From: Burkholderiales bacterium RIFOXYD12_FULL_59_19
GTDB lineage: Bacteria > Pseudomonadota > Gammaproteobacteria > Burkholderiales > Burkholderiaceae_C
DNA length: 59,007 nt
Direction: 5' to 3'
Assembly: GCA_001771065.1 (NCBI GenBank)
Contig: MESQ01000014.1
Location: 1-59,007 of the forward strand
Positions 1 to 8,392 of the stretch are shown here, piece after piece. The position numbers and the translations under genes were made by a program. The stretch's first letter is position 1; the number at the start of each line of letters is the position of its first letter. The notes below the pieces were generated by a model. The model saw nothing but the letters and a program-made list of their open reading frames with translations, ran no database searches and had not been told where the DNA came from.

Positions 1-72
1 GGCCAGCCCACCAATCAAAACGTATTGGACCTGGTGGCGGTGCAGGGTGGCAAACAGGTCAAGGTAAAACAC
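1..72 (-). CDS. Partial nucleotidyltransferase-like gene running off the left edge
   Basis: Only the first 24 codons are in the window. Reading leftwards from a GTG at 72 gives a peptide starting FYLDLFATLHRHQVQYVLIG and ending GLA. The pattern 'LF..L..H.V.YVLIGGLA' resembles the start of minimal nucleotidyltransferases (AbiEii/DUF6036/MNT type), where the GG motif opens the NTP-binding fold. A purine-rich stretch (GGGGGAAG on the minus strand) lies at Shine-Dalgarno distance before the GTG. The start lies 3 nt beyond the glnS stop, so it could be read with glnS. Family assignment rests on a short motif and is tentative; the active-site GS..DxD motif would lie outside the window. Confidence 0.45.
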   Translation of the reverse strand, partial: MFYLDLFATLHRHQVQYVLIGGLA

Positions 73-75
73 GGC

Positions 76-1905
76 TTACTTCCCCCAACTATCCTTCAAC
101 CCCACCGCCAGATTAAACACCGGCTTTGTCCCTTGCACATGATCCACCCGATCCGCCACAAAGTACCCATGCCGCTCAAACTGGAAGTTCTGGCCGGGCA
201 GGGCGTTGGCCAGTGACGGCTCGACTTTTGCCGTGATGACCTTCAGGCTGTTCGGGTTCAGGCTTTCGATGAAGTCTTTGCCGCCCGCGTCGGGCTGGGC
301 ATCCAGAAACAGGCGGTCGTACAGACGCACTTCGGCGTTGACGCCGTTGGCCACGCCGACCCAGGTGATGGCGGCTTTGACCTTGACGGTTTCGCTGCCG
401 GGCGTGCCGCTTTTGGTGTCGGGCACCACGGTGGCCAGCACTTCGGTGAAGTTGCCGTCGGCGTCTTTGTTGCAGCCGGTGCATTCGATCACGTAGCCGC
501 CCTTCAGGCGCACCTTGTTGCCGGGGAACAAACGCTTGTAGCCTTTGGGCGGCACTTCTTCAAAGTCTTCGCGGTCGATCCATACCTCTTTGCCGATGCT
601 GAAGTGGCGGGCTGGCGGTGGCTCGGTGCCTTCGGGTGGATGGGGCAGGGCAGGTTGGCTGCAGGGTTCCAGGTGGCCGGGCGCAAAAACCTCGTCCCAA
701 TTGGTCATCACCAGCTTCACCGGGTTCAGCACGGCAAAGCCACGGTGCGCTTTCAGCTCCAGGTCTTCACGCAGGCAGCCTTCCAGGGTGGAATAGTCGA
801 TCCAGCTGTCGCTTTTGGTCACGCCGATGCGCTCGGCAAACAGTTGCAACGCTGCAGGTGTATAGCCACGGCGGCGCAGGCCGACGATGGTTGGCATGCG
901 CGGGTCGTCCCAGCCGTTGACTTTGTGGTCGTACACCAGTTGCGCCAGCTTGCGTTTGCTGGTGATGACATAGGTCAGGTTGAGGCGGGCAAATTCGTAC
1001 TGGTGCGGTGGTGGGCTGGCCAGCAGGCTGCCCTCAATCAACCGCGCCATCAGCCAGTCGTAAAACGGGCGTTGGTCTTCAAATTCGAGCGTGCAGATGC
1101 TGTGGGTGATCTGCTCCAGCGCGTCTTCGATCGGGTGGGCAAAGGTGTACATCGGGTAGATGCACCATTTGTCCCCTGTGTTGTGGTGGGTGGCGCGGCG
1201 GATGCGGTAGATGGCCGGGTCGCGCAGGTTGATGTTGGGGCTGGCCATGTCGATCTTGGCGCGCAGCACCATGGCCCCATCGGGGTACAGGCCGTCGCGC
1301 ATTTGTTGGAAACGGGCCAGGTTTTCTGCCGGGGTGTGGTTGCGGTACGGGCTGTCCACGCCGGGTTTGCCAAAGTCGCCCCGGTTCACGCGCATTTGCT
1401 CGGGCGTTTGCTCGTCCACGTAGGCGTGGCCGGCTTCGATCAGGTAAACGGCCGCGCGGTACATAAAGTCAAAGTAGTCGCTGGCCTGGTAGGGCGCGGC
1501 ATCGGGGGCGCCGTTCCATTCAAAGCCGAGCCATTTCACCGAGTCGATGATGCTGTTGACGTATTCGGTGTCTTCTTTTTCGGGGTTGGTGTCGTCAAAG
1601 CGCAGATGGCACACGCCGCCATAGTCGCGCGCCAGGCCAAAGTTCAGGCAGATGCTTTTGGCGTGGCCAATGTGCAGGTAGCCGTTGGGTTCCGGGGGAA
1701 AGCGGGTGCGAATTTTGGCCGGGTCAGGCTGGCCCTTGGCGTGGTGGGCGGCGTCACCGGGGCTGCCACCCCATTGGCGGCCGGTATAGGTGCCGTTGGC
1801 CAGGTCAGATTCGATGATCTGGCGCAAAAAATTGCTGGGTTTGACGACGTCGGTGGCCACTGCGCTGGCAGCAGGCTTGTTGTGTGTGTTTGCGGGGTGA
1901 CTCAT
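76..1905 (-). CDS. glnS: Glutaminyl-tRNA synthetase
   Basis: Class I aminoacyl-tRNA synthetase charging tRNA-Gln with glutamine in the cytosol. The class I 'HIGH' signature is present in EPNGYLHIGHAKSI near residue 80, and the KMSKS-equivalent appears as VITSKRKLAQ near residue 322. The catalytic domain is followed by the two-part beta-barrel anticodon-binding region, with GYVIECTGCNKDADG and a C-terminal VADRVDHVQGTKPVFN segment typical of GlnRS. At 609 aa it is longer than the E. coli enzyme (554 aa), partly from an N-terminal leader. I chose the ATG at 1905 (MSHPANTHNK); an upstream ATG at 1935 would add ten residues. It is divergent from the DUF1653 gene. Confidence 0.96.
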   Translation of the reverse strand: MSHPANTHNKPAASAVATDVVKPSNFLRQIIESDLANGTYTGRQWGGSPGDAAHHAKGQPDPAKIRTRFPPEPNGYLHIGHAKSICLNFGLARDYGGVCHLRFDDTNPEKEDTEYVNSIIDSVKWLGFEWNGAPDAAPYQASDYFDFMYRAAVYLIEAGHAYVDEQTPEQMRVNRGDFGKPGVDSPYRNHTPAENLARFQQMRDGLYPDGAMVLRAKIDMASPNINLRDPAIYRIRRATHHNTGDKWCIYPMYTFAHPIEDALEQITHSICTLEFEDQRPFYDWLMARLIEGSLLASPPPHQYEFARLNLTYVITSKRKLAQLVYDHKVNGWDDPRMPTIVGLRRRGYTPAALQLFAERIGVTKSDSWIDYSTLEGCLREDLELKAHRGFAVLNPVKLVMTNWDEVFAPGHLEPCSQPALPHPPEGTEPPPARHFSIGKEVWIDREDFEEVPPKGYKRLFPGNKVRLKGGYVIECTGCNKDADGNFTEVLATVVPDTKSGTPGSETVKVKAAITWVGVANGVNAEVRLYDRLFLDAQPDAGGKDFIESLNPNSLKVITAKVEPSLANALPGQNFQFERHGYFVADRVDHVQGTKPVFNLAVGLKDSWGK

Positions 1906-2033
1906 GCGCCTGATTTTAGGGGGCGGCTGGGCCATTTGGTGGCTGGCTTGAGAGCAATAGAATGGCAGTTCAGGTTAACCAGGCCGCAGCAGCGGGTATA
2001 AAGTGGGAAATTCAAATTGACCCAGGAATTTCG

Positions 2034-2312
2034 ATGCCATTGAACGATCCAAAACCTCAGCCTTTTGCACCCGGCACCCAGCTCCGGCATTACAAAGGCG
2101 GGCGTTATACCGTTGTCGGCACTTGCCTGATTGAGGCCACCCTGCAACCGGGCGTGTTGTACCAGCCGCTGCAAGGCGACAGCCAGCACGTGACCTGGAT
2201 GCGTCCTTTGGCAGAATTTCATGACCTGGTTACCACCGCTGACAGCGTGGTCCCGCGGTTTGTGCAAATTGCCGATGCCAATGAAAAAGCCCTAAGTAGA
2301 TCAACTACTTAG
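2034..2312 (+). CDS. DUF1653 family protein
   Basis: Predicted protein of 92 aa from the ATG at 2034 (MPLNDPKPQP). The core 'G..YRHYKGGRYTVVG...E.TLQPGVLYQPL....WMRPLAEFHD' pattern (here LRHYKGGRYTVVGTCLIEAT, then VLYQPLQG and WMRPLAEFHD) is that of DUF1653, a small beta-rich domain of unknown function common in proteobacteria. An in-frame ATG at 1962 would add 24 residues, but DUF1653 proteins normally begin near MPL, so the later start is preferred. The last ~8 codons and the stop overlap a hairpin that serves as terminator for the tRNA gene on the opposite strand, so the tail (KALSRSTT) may be dictated by that structure. Confidence 0.8.
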   Translation: MPLNDPKPQPFAPGTQLRHYKGGRYTVVGTCLIEATLQPGVLYQPLQGDSQHVTWMRPLAEFHDLVTTADSVVPRFVQIADANEKALSRSTT

Positions 2313-2315
2313 GGC
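2283..2315 (-). terminator. Intrinsic terminator of tRNA-Ser
   Basis: A perfect 11-bp stem (GCCCTAAGTAG with CTACTTAGGGC, 2289-2299 and 2305-2315) with a 5-nt loop is followed on the minus strand by TTTTT (2284-2288). It begins 6 nt past the tRNA CCA end, so it is well placed to stop tRNA transcription. It overlaps the end of the DUF1653 coding sequence. Confidence 0.85.
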
Positions 2316-2321
2316 ATCATC

Positions 2322-2411
2322 TGGCGGAGCAGGGGGGATTCGAACCCCCGGGGGATTTAACTCCCCGCACGCTTTCCAGGCGTGTGACTTAAACCACTCA
2401 TCCACCGCTCC
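2322..2411 (-). tRNA. tRNA-Ser (GGA anticodon)
   Basis: On the minus strand the sequence opens GGAGCGGTGG and ends CTGCTCCGCCA. The 7-bp acceptor stem GGAGCGG pairs with CTGCTCC (one G-U), with discriminator G and an encoded CCA. The anticodon loop reads CTGGAAA, anticodon GGA (Ser, UCY codons). The T arm carries the invariant GGTTCGAATC type sequence, and a long variable arm typical of class II serine tRNAs lies between anticodon and T arms. A -10-like TAGAAT lies at 2422-2427 (minus), 10 nt upstream of the mature 5' end; I see no convincing -35. Confidence 0.95.
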
Positions 2412-2503
2412 AGAGCTGGCGATTCTACCCGCCTGGACGACTACTTTCGGATTCGCTGGACATAGAAATTTATATCCCGTGCCTGGGCCTGGCTTTGCGC
2501 AAT

Positions 2504-2534
2504 AAAAAAGGGAAGCAAACCAGGTTTGCTTCCC
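2504..2534 (-). terminator. Intrinsic terminator after the branched-chain amino acid binding protein gene
   Basis: GGGAAGCAAAC pairs with GTTTGCTTCCC (2510-2520 and 2524-2534) around a 3-nt loop, followed on the minus strand by TTTTTT (2504-2509). It lies about 45 nt past the stop at 2579. Confidence 0.85.
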
Positions 2535-2578
2535 TCGCAGGCTGACAGTTTGACCCGTCAGCACTGGATTGATTTGGC

Positions 2579-3784
2579 TTAACGCAGCACAGCCAGGGTT
2601 TCCAGTTGGCCACCGCGAACGGTTTTCAGGGTCAATGCACCGTTTTTGATGTCGCCTTTTTCGTCAAAGGAAACAGGGCCAGAAACACCCTTGAAATCGG
2701 CGGTGGTTGCCAGCATGGGCAGGTATTTGGCCGGATCAGACGAGTCAGCCTTGACCATGGCAGCCACCATGACGTTGACTGCGTCATAGACGTAAGGCGC
2801 ATAGAGCTTGACGTCGGTGTTGAACTTGGCCTGGTATTTGACCTTGAACTCATCCATGCCAACTTTGGCTTCGCCATCCACACCACCGGCTTCAGCACAG
2901 TAGACCTGGTTGTCGGCAATGGCGTCACCACCGAGCTTGACCAGTTCGGTCGTGCAGATGCCGTCACCACCCATGAACTTGGACTTGATGGCCAAAGATT
3001 TCATTTGCTTGAGCATGGGGCCGGCCACTGCGTCCATACCGCCGAAGAACACCACGTCGGGCTTCTTGGCCTTGATGGTGGTCAGGATAGAGGTGAAGTC
3101 TGTGGCCTTGTCGGTGGTGAATTCCTTGGCAACCACTTTGCCGCCAGCGGCTTCAACTGCCTTGGCAAATTCTTCGGCAACGCCCTGACCATAAGCGGTA
3201 CGGTCATCAATCACGGCAATGGACTTGCCCTTGAGGGTGTTCACTGCATATTTGCCCAGCGTGCCGCCCAATTGGGTGTCGTCAGCCACCATACGGAAGG
3301 TGGTCTTGAAGCCTTGACGGGTGTACTTGGGGTTGGTGGAGGAGGGCGAGATTTGGGGAATGCCCGCTTCGCTGTAGATTGTGGAGGCGGGGATGGTGGT
3401 GCCTGAGTTCAGGTGACCCACGACACCAGCCACTTTGGCGTCAACCAGTTTTTGCGCAACAGCGGTACCTTGCTTGGGATCGGCAGCGTCGTCTTCAGCC
3501 AGCAGCTCAAAAGTAACCTTTTGACCGCCCAGCATGACACCTTTGGCATTGAGTTCGTCAATGGCCAGGCGAGCGCCGTTTTCGTTGTCTTTGCCGAGGT
3601 GGGCAATGGCACCGCTGGTAGGACCAACGTGACCAATTTTGACAACATTGGCGGCGGGCGCGGGTGCGGGGGCAGCAACAGGTGCAGGCGCAGCAGCTGG
3701 GGCAGGAGCCGGTTCTTCTTTTTTGCCACAGGCAACCAGCAAGGTGGCCGCAGCGATCAGGGTCAAGGTACTTTTAATGCGCAT
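2579..3784 (-). CDS. Branched-chain amino acid ABC transporter substrate-binding lipoprotein
   Basis: Type I periplasmic binding protein of the LivJ/LivK (Peripla_BP_6) family, expected to bind leucine/isoleucine/valine-like ligands and deliver them to a LivHMGF permease. The N terminus MRIKSTLTLIAAATLLVACG is a lipoprotein signal peptide with lipobox LVAC, so the mature protein should be anchored through its Cys near residue 19. A Pro/Ala-rich tether of ~27 residues follows, then 'VVKIGHVGPTSGAIAHLGKD' opening the first lobe. The mid-part has the family hallmarks 'GVVGHLNSGTTIPAS' and 'QISPSSTNPKYT'. No permease genes are adjacent; a livH fragment lies at the far right edge. Length 401 aa is normal once the tether is counted. 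Real ligand unknown. Confidence 0.9.
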   Translation of the reverse strand: MRIKSTLTLIAAATLLVACGKKEEPAPAPAAAPAPVAAPAPAPAANVVKIGHVGPTSGAIAHLGKDNENGARLAIDELNAKGVMLGGQKVTFELLAEDDAADPKQGTAVAQKLVDAKVAGVVGHLNSGTTIPASTIYSEAGIPQISPSSTNPKYTRQGFKTTFRMVADDTQLGGTLGKYAVNTLKGKSIAVIDDRTAYGQGVAEEFAKAVEAAGGKVVAKEFTTDKATDFTSILTTIKAKKPDVVFFGGMDAVAGPMLKQMKSLAIKSKFMGGDGICTTELVKLGGDAIADNQVYCAEAGGVDGEAKVGMDEFKVKYQAKFNTDVKLYAPYVYDAVNVMVAAMVKADSSDPAKYLPMLATTADFKGVSGPVSFDEKGDIKNGALTLKTVRGGQLETLAVLR

Positions 3785-3893
3785 AAAAACTCCATGTAAA
3801 AAGGAAAATTGTAGAAATAAATTCTAGCCCCGCACGATAGCCTAAATTGACACCTTGTGCCATAGGGTAAGACATCAATTTTGTGCGTCAATG

Positions 3894-4220
3894 TCAACTA
3901 TTGTCAGGTGCCGCTGTCGGCTTGGGGCGGTTTTGGGCGTCTAAAGCATCCATCGCAGCCTGACGCACCAGGGACGCCATATCACTTTGTACTCGGGCAG
4001 TCATCTCATGCAAATGTTGTGCCAGTGTTGCGCGCAGCCATTGTTCGGTTTCCTGCTGCAGTCTGTGCATCAGCAGCGGTTGAATCTGTTGCCAAATCTC
4101 TGCCGCCAGGGCTTCGGCTTCGACCTGTCCAAGGGCGGTGCCCGGGGTGGGCAGAGGTGGAATAACCACTTCCGTGAGGGTGGGCACAAAGCGGGGCGGT
4201 TGGCGTGTGGGTGTGGTCAC
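3894..4220 (-). CDS. Hypothetical protein downstream of holC (possibly DUF2486-like)
   Basis: Small soluble protein I do not firmly recognise. It has a proline/threonine-rich N-terminal part (TPTRQPPRFVPTLTEVVIPP) and an alpha-helical C-terminal half (AEALAAEIWQQIQPLLMHRL...LARAxLAQHLHEM) likely to form a coiled coil or amphipathic helices, with no signal peptide or membrane segment. A GTG at 4220 overlaps the holC stop as GTGA, suggesting translational coupling; an ATG at 4262 is an alternative that would overlap holC by 46 nt. Position after pepA and holC matches a conserved betaproteobacterial neighbour sometimes labelled DUF2486; that assignment is from gene order, not from a clear motif. 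Confidence 0.6.
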   Translation of the reverse strand: MTTPTRQPPRFVPTLTEVVIPPLPTPGTALGQVEAEALAAEIWQQIQPLLMHRLQQETEQWLRATLAQHLHEMTARVQSDMASLVRQAAMDALDAQNRPKPTAAPDNS

Positions 4221-4651
4221 GTTGGTGCTTTGGCTGGCAGGCTGTGGTTGGTGAGCTTGCAACCCATGCTGGCGTAATGTTTCCAGCGGTTACGGGCCTC
4301 CTGTTTGTCGTTGGCGTCTTCGCTCACGATTTCAATGACGCGCGCAAATTGCTCAAAACCCGCAGGCACCCCGGAACCCAGGTTCAACAAGATGGCGGAG
4401 GCCTTGGGGGCAGGCAAGTGCGGGCTGAGCACGATGGCGGTGTTTTCCAGCACCTGAGCGGGTGCGTCCTGAAAACAATGGGGCACAAAATCGGTGCTTG
4501 AAAAAGTCCAGAGACGCTGGTCAAGCAGCAGCAGCGTTTCTTCATCTGCCGTGACCCGCACCTGCGCGGCGCTGGCAGCCGCCTTGCGCAGCCAGCGGCA
4601 GGCATGAAGCAGCCGGTCTGGCACCTGGGTATGGAATTCGACGTCGGACAC
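4217..4651 (-). CDS. holC: DNA polymerase III chi subunit
   Basis: Chi links the clamp-loader (through psi) to single-stranded DNA-binding protein at the replication fork. The 144-aa protein starts MSDVEFHTQVPDRLLHACRW and shows the chi pattern: 'K....LLLD..LWTFSS.DFVPH' (LLLDQRLWTFSSTDFVPHCF) followed by 'AIVLSPHLP...ASAILLNLG...P.GFEQFARVIEIVS.D..DKQEARNRWKHYASMGCKL'. The final R-W-K-H-Y segment is characteristic. It begins 5 nt after the pepA stop, so pepA, holC and the next small gene form an operon on the minus strand. Confidence 0.92.
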   Translation of the reverse strand: MSDVEFHTQVPDRLLHACRWLRKAAASAAQVRVTADEETLLLLDQRLWTFSSTDFVPHCFQDAPAQVLENTAIVLSPHLPAPKASAILLNLGSGVPAGFEQFARVIEIVSEDANDKQEARNRWKHYASMGCKLTNHSLPAKAPT

Positions 4652-4656
4652 TGGCT

Positions 4657-6105
4657 TCAGGCGGCGCTGACTTGTAACGACATCACGTAGTGCAGCAACA
4701 AGCCCACGGGGCGCCCGGTGGCCCCTTTGGCGGCACCGCTTTTCCAGGCCGACCCGGCAATGTCCAGGTGCCCCCAGGGGTACTTGCTGGTAAAACGCTG
4801 TAAAAATTTGGCGGCGGTGATGGCGCCGCCGGGACGACCGGCCACATTGGCCACATCGGCATACTTGGTTTTCAGGCCTTCGGCATAGTCATCATCGAGC
4901 GGCATGGGCCAGCACAGGTCTTGCGACGACTCGCTGGCCTTTGCCATTGCCGCGGACAAAGCCGGGTCGCTTGAGAAAAAGCCGCTGCGTACGCCGCCCA
5001 GCGCAATCACGCAGGCACCGGTCAGCGTGGCAATGTCAAGCACAGCCTGTGGTTTGAAGCGTTCGGCGTAGGTCAGGGCATCACACAGCACCAGCCGGCC
5101 TTCGGCGTCGGTGTTGAGGATCTCAATGGTCTGCCCGCTCATGCTGGTTACCACGTCACCCGGTTTGACGGCGCGGCTGCTGGGCAGGTTTTCGCAAGCC
5201 GGAATCAGGCCGACGACGTTGATGTTGGGCTGCAGCTCGGCCAGCGCCTTGAAGACGCCCAGCACGCTGGCGGCGCCACACATGTCGTATTTCATTTCAT
5301 CCATTTCGGCGGCAGGTTTGATGGAAATGCCACCGCTGTCAAAGGTAATGCCTTTGCCCACCAACACCACGGGAGGCTGGTTCTTGGCGGCACCCTTGTA
5401 GTGCAGTTCGATGAATTTCAGGGGTTCTGCCGAGCCCTTGGCCACCGCCAGAAAAGCACCCATGCCCAGCTTTTCCACCTCTTTGAGACCCATCACCGTG
5501 CATTTGATGCGTGGTGATTTGGCCAGGGCCTGGGCGGCGTGCGCCAAATGAGAGGGTGTGGCGTGGTTGGCCGGGCGGTTGGCCCATTCCTTGGCCAGTT
5601 CAATGCCGCGCACAGTGGCAACGGTTTGGTCAAAGGATGCAGCCAGATCCGTGCTGCTGGGCACGCCGACCTTGACCAGGCCAATCGTGCGCACCTCGGC
5701 TTTGCTCAAGGTGGTGGCGTAGACATAGCTGGCCTCAGCCAGGGTGCTTAAGGCCACATGGAGCGTCTGGCTGTCGGGGGTCTGGTCAAAACACAGGGTA
5801 ACTTGTTTGGGCTTGGCCGATTTGACCAGGGCCATGGCGGCCGACACGCCTTTGCGGACGTTGCCGGGCTTGCCATCAGCCACCTGCACCAGCACCAGCC
5901 GTGCGCAGCTAAGGCCGGCGGGGCGGTAGATGTCGAGCAGGCTGCCCGGTTTGTCGGCCAGGTCACCGGCCTTCAAGGCCTTGCTGATCAGGTTGGACAG
6001 CGGATTCCGGCCAGCTTTGAAGGTGCTTGAGAGCAGCATCAGCAAAACATCACATTTTTCGTGGCCGGCTTGCGCCGCATCCAAATCCAGCAGTTCAAAG
6101 TTCAT
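4657..6105 (-). CDS. pepA: Leucyl aminopeptidase (M17 family)
   Basis: Cytosolic zinc/manganese aminopeptidase releasing N-terminal residues from peptides; in some bacteria PepA also binds DNA. The C-terminal M17 catalytic domain holds the metal site: 'VGKGITFDSGGISIKPA' (metal-binding Lys and Asp), 'KYDMCGAASVLG', and the family signature NTDAEGRLVL. The N-terminal regulatory domain occupies about residues 1-160. At 482 aa the length is normal. It heads the pepA-holC-small-gene operon. Its start is only 24 bp from that of divergent lptF, so the two promoters must overlap the opposing coding ends. Confidence 0.96.
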   Translation of the reverse strand: MNFELLDLDAAQAGHEKCDVLLMLLSSTFKAGRNPLSNLISKALKAGDLADKPGSLLDIYRPAGLSCARLVLVQVADGKPGNVRKGVSAAMALVKSAKPKQVTLCFDQTPDSQTLHVALSTLAEASYVYATTLSKAEVRTIGLVKVGVPSSTDLAASFDQTVATVRGIELAKEWANRPANHATPSHLAHAAQALAKSPRIKCTVMGLKEVEKLGMGAFLAVAKGSAEPLKFIELHYKGAAKNQPPVVLVGKGITFDSGGISIKPAAEMDEMKYDMCGAASVLGVFKALAELQPNINVVGLIPACENLPSSRAVKPGDVVTSMSGQTIEILNTDAEGRLVLCDALTYAERFKPQAVLDIATLTGACVIALGGVRSGFFSSDPALSAAMAKASESSQDLCWPMPLDDDYAEGLKTKYADVANVAGRPGGAITAAKFLQRFTSKYPWGHLDIAGSAWKSGAAKGATGRPVGLLLHYVMSLQVSAA

Positions 6106-6129
6106 AATTCAGCCTTTCAAATTGCATCA

Positions 6130-7242
6130 ATGTTATTCCATTCATCCTTACGTAAAGAGCTGTCCCGCAGTTTTGGTGCAAGCCTGATCGTGTTGGTCAC
6201 GGTGGTCATGACCATGACGCTGATCCGCACCCTGGGTCTGGCCTCGCGCGGCAGCTTTAATCCCTCTGACGTTTTTTTGGTCATGGGTTACACCGTGTTG
6301 GCTTATATGCCCACGCTGTTGACCCTGGGCCTGTTTATTGCCATTATTTCCACCTTGTCGCGCATGTACCGTGACAGTGAAATGGTGATCTGGCTGTCCA
6401 GTGGGCAGGGCCTGTTGTCCGTGGTCAGACCCTTGTTGCGTTTTGCCTGGCCGGTGTTTGCCGTGGTGGCCGGCCTGGCTTTGTTGATCTTGCCCTGGAC
6501 CAATTTGCGCATCGAAGAGCTCAAAAATCAATATGAAAAACGCAGTGACCTGGAACGTGTTGAGCCCGGTCAATTTCAGGAGTCTGCCGACGGTTCACGG
6601 GTGTTTTTTGTAGAAAAAGAAGCGTCAGGCACACAAACCGGTGCCAATGTTTTTATTGCCACCACCGAAAAAGGCAAGGAAACCGTGACCTCGGCGCGCA
6701 ACGGTCGCATTGAAAATCTGCCGACAGGGCGCTTTTTAATGCTCAGCAATGGCCAGCGACTGGAACGCACCATCGGGTCGTCTGACCTCAAACTCAGCGA
6801 GTTTGAGCAGTACGGGGTACAGATTGGTCAGGAAACGCTGGACGACATGAATTACCGGCCCGCCAACACCCGTACCACTGGGGAACTGCTCAAAAACCTC
6901 ACACCCGGGCATTGGGCTGAGTTGTCGTGGCGACTGGGCTTGATTTTGACCTCGTTCAATTTCGTGATCATCGGGGTCACGGTGTCGAGCGTGAATCCGC
7001 GTGTGGCGCGCAGTGCCAACTTGGTATTTGCCTTGTTTGCCTTTGTTTTGTATTACAACTTGCTCAGTTTGGGGCAAAACGCCATTGCCACAGGTAAATT
7101 CAGTTTTACCCAATTGCTGGTGGGTTTACACGGCAGTATTTTTGTGTTGGCCATGTTGGTGCTGATCAAAAGACATCACAACTGGCAGGGGCGTGAAATG
7201 TTGGCTTTGCTGCACTGGCGGCGCGGAGCAAACCCGTCATGA
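6130..7242 (+). CDS. lptF: LPS export ABC transporter permease LptF
   Basis: Inner-membrane component of the LptB2FG transporter that extracts lipopolysaccharide and passes it to LptC/LptA. The start at ATG 6130 (MLFHSSLRKE) fits the family, whose first helix is amphipathic and precedes TM1 (SLIVLVTVVMTMTLIRT). There are three N-terminal membrane helices, a periplasmic jellyroll domain (about residues 130-260, RVFFVEKEAS...VFIATTEKG) and three C-terminal helices. Gene order lptF-lptG, with a four-base ATGA overlap into lptG, is the standard one. 370 aa is normal. Confidence 0.95.
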   Translation: MLFHSSLRKELSRSFGASLIVLVTVVMTMTLIRTLGLASRGSFNPSDVFLVMGYTVLAYMPTLLTLGLFIAIISTLSRMYRDSEMVIWLSSGQGLLSVVRPLLRFAWPVFAVVAGLALLILPWTNLRIEELKNQYEKRSDLERVEPGQFQESADGSRVFFVEKEASGTQTGANVFIATTEKGKETVTSARNGRIENLPTGRFLMLSNGQRLERTIGSSDLKLSEFEQYGVQIGQETLDDMNYRPANTRTTGELLKNLTPGHWAELSWRLGLILTSFNFVIIGVTVSSVNPRVARSANLVFALFAFVLYYNLLSLGQNAIATGKFSFTQLLVGLHGSIFVLAMLVLIKRHHNWQGREMLALLHWRRGANPS

Positions 7243-8345
7243 AAACCATGCGCCGGCTGATTTACGGCGAAATCCTCGTTGCGGTGGCGTTTGTCACGCT
7301 GGGTTTTTTGTCCTTGTTTTTCTTCTTTGATCTGGTTGAAGAGATTCAATCGGTGGGACGCCATGCGGCCACTGGCTACAAGCTGGTGCACGCTCTCAGC
7401 TATGTGGCCTTGATCATTCCCAGCCACCTGTATGAACTGATGCCCATTGCGGTGCTGATCGGTACCATCTTTGTCATGGCGCGGCTGGCGCAGAGTTCTG
7501 AGTTCACCATTTTGCGTACCAGCGGGCTTGGCCCCGGGCGCGCCCTGAAGTCCTTGCTGATTTTGGGGCTGGGTTTTGTTGTGCTGACCTTTGCGCTGGG
7601 CGACTACGTTTCACCGGCGGCAGACCGCACGGCCCAACTGCTCAAGGCGCGTTATACCGGGCGTATCACGGTGGGACAGACGGGCGCCTGGCTCAAGGAA
7701 AAACAAAATGGCGGTCAGTTTGCCGTCAATGTGGGAGAACTCGCCTCGGATGGCGTTTTGCACGACATCCGGATCTTTGAGTTTGACACCCGTGGTTTTC
7801 TGATGTCGATGATGCAGGCCCAATCGGCTTCGGTGTCTGACGATGCGTCTTGGCAATTGCTGCAAGTGCAGCGCACCGAGTTTCCAGCCGAGGGAGCCAC
7901 CACCGCCAGCATTGATCGCAGCCAGCTGGAAACCTTGCGCTGGCCGAATCAGCTCAGCGCAGACATGGTGGCTGCCGCCTTGCTCAAGCCCGAGCGCATG
8001 CGCACCATTGACCTGTTTCAGTACATTGCGCATTTGCAAAGCAACGCGCAGGCCGCACAGCGTTATGAGATCGAGTTCTGGAAAAAAGTTTTTTACCCCT
8101 TGAGCTGCCTGGTGATGGTGGTGCTGGCGCTGCCGTTTGCCTATTTGCATTTTCGCGCGGGCAGCATCACCACCTATGTGTTTGGTGGTGTCATGGCCGG
8201 CATCAGTTTCTTTTTGCTCAATAACGTATTTGGTTATATTGGCAATTTGCAGAACTGGCAGCCCTGGCTGACCGCTGCCATGCCTGGCATGATTTATTCG
8301 GTGCTGTCGCTGACGGCCTTCGGCTGGCTGGTGCTCCGGCGCTGA
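7239..8345 (+). CDS. lptG: LPS export ABC transporter permease LptG
   Basis: Partner of LptF in the LptB2FG exporter. It starts MKTMRRLIYGEILVAVAF, keeps the conserved 'FFDLVEEIQSVG' region after TM1, then TM2-3 (LYELMPIAVLIGTIFVMARLAQSSEF with the conserved E-L-M/L-P-x-A), a periplasmic beta-jellyroll, and C-terminal helices with the phrase 'YPLSCLVMVVLALPFAYLHFR' typical of LptG. The start codon overlaps the lptF stop (ATGA at 7239-7242). 368 aa. The ATPase LptB is not in the window. Confidence 0.95.
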   Translation: MKTMRRLIYGEILVAVAFVTLGFLSLFFFFDLVEEIQSVGRHAATGYKLVHALSYVALIIPSHLYELMPIAVLIGTIFVMARLAQSSEFTILRTSGLGPGRALKSLLILGLGFVVLTFALGDYVSPAADRTAQLLKARYTGRITVGQTGAWLKEKQNGGQFAVNVGELASDGVLHDIRIFEFDTRGFLMSMMQAQSASVSDDASWQLLQVQRTEFPAEGATTASIDRSQLETLRWPNQLSADMVAAALLKPERMRTIDLFQYIAHLQSNAQAAQRYEIEFWKKVFYPLSCLVMVVLALPFAYLHFRAGSITTYVFGGVMAGISFFLLNNVFGYIGNLQNWQPWLTAAMPGMIYSVLSLTAFGWLVLRR

Positions 8346-8392
8346 CGGGAAAATGACAGATATTTAGACTTTTGATTGAAGGCTATTGACCT

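Noticed and set aside
604..2001. 465-codon open frame antisense to glnS
   Set aside because: Valine/glycine/alanine-biased shadow of glnS with no recognisable motif.
2301..2564. 87-codon minus-strand frame across the tRNA
   Set aside because: Reads through tRNA-Ser and two terminators; not a gene.
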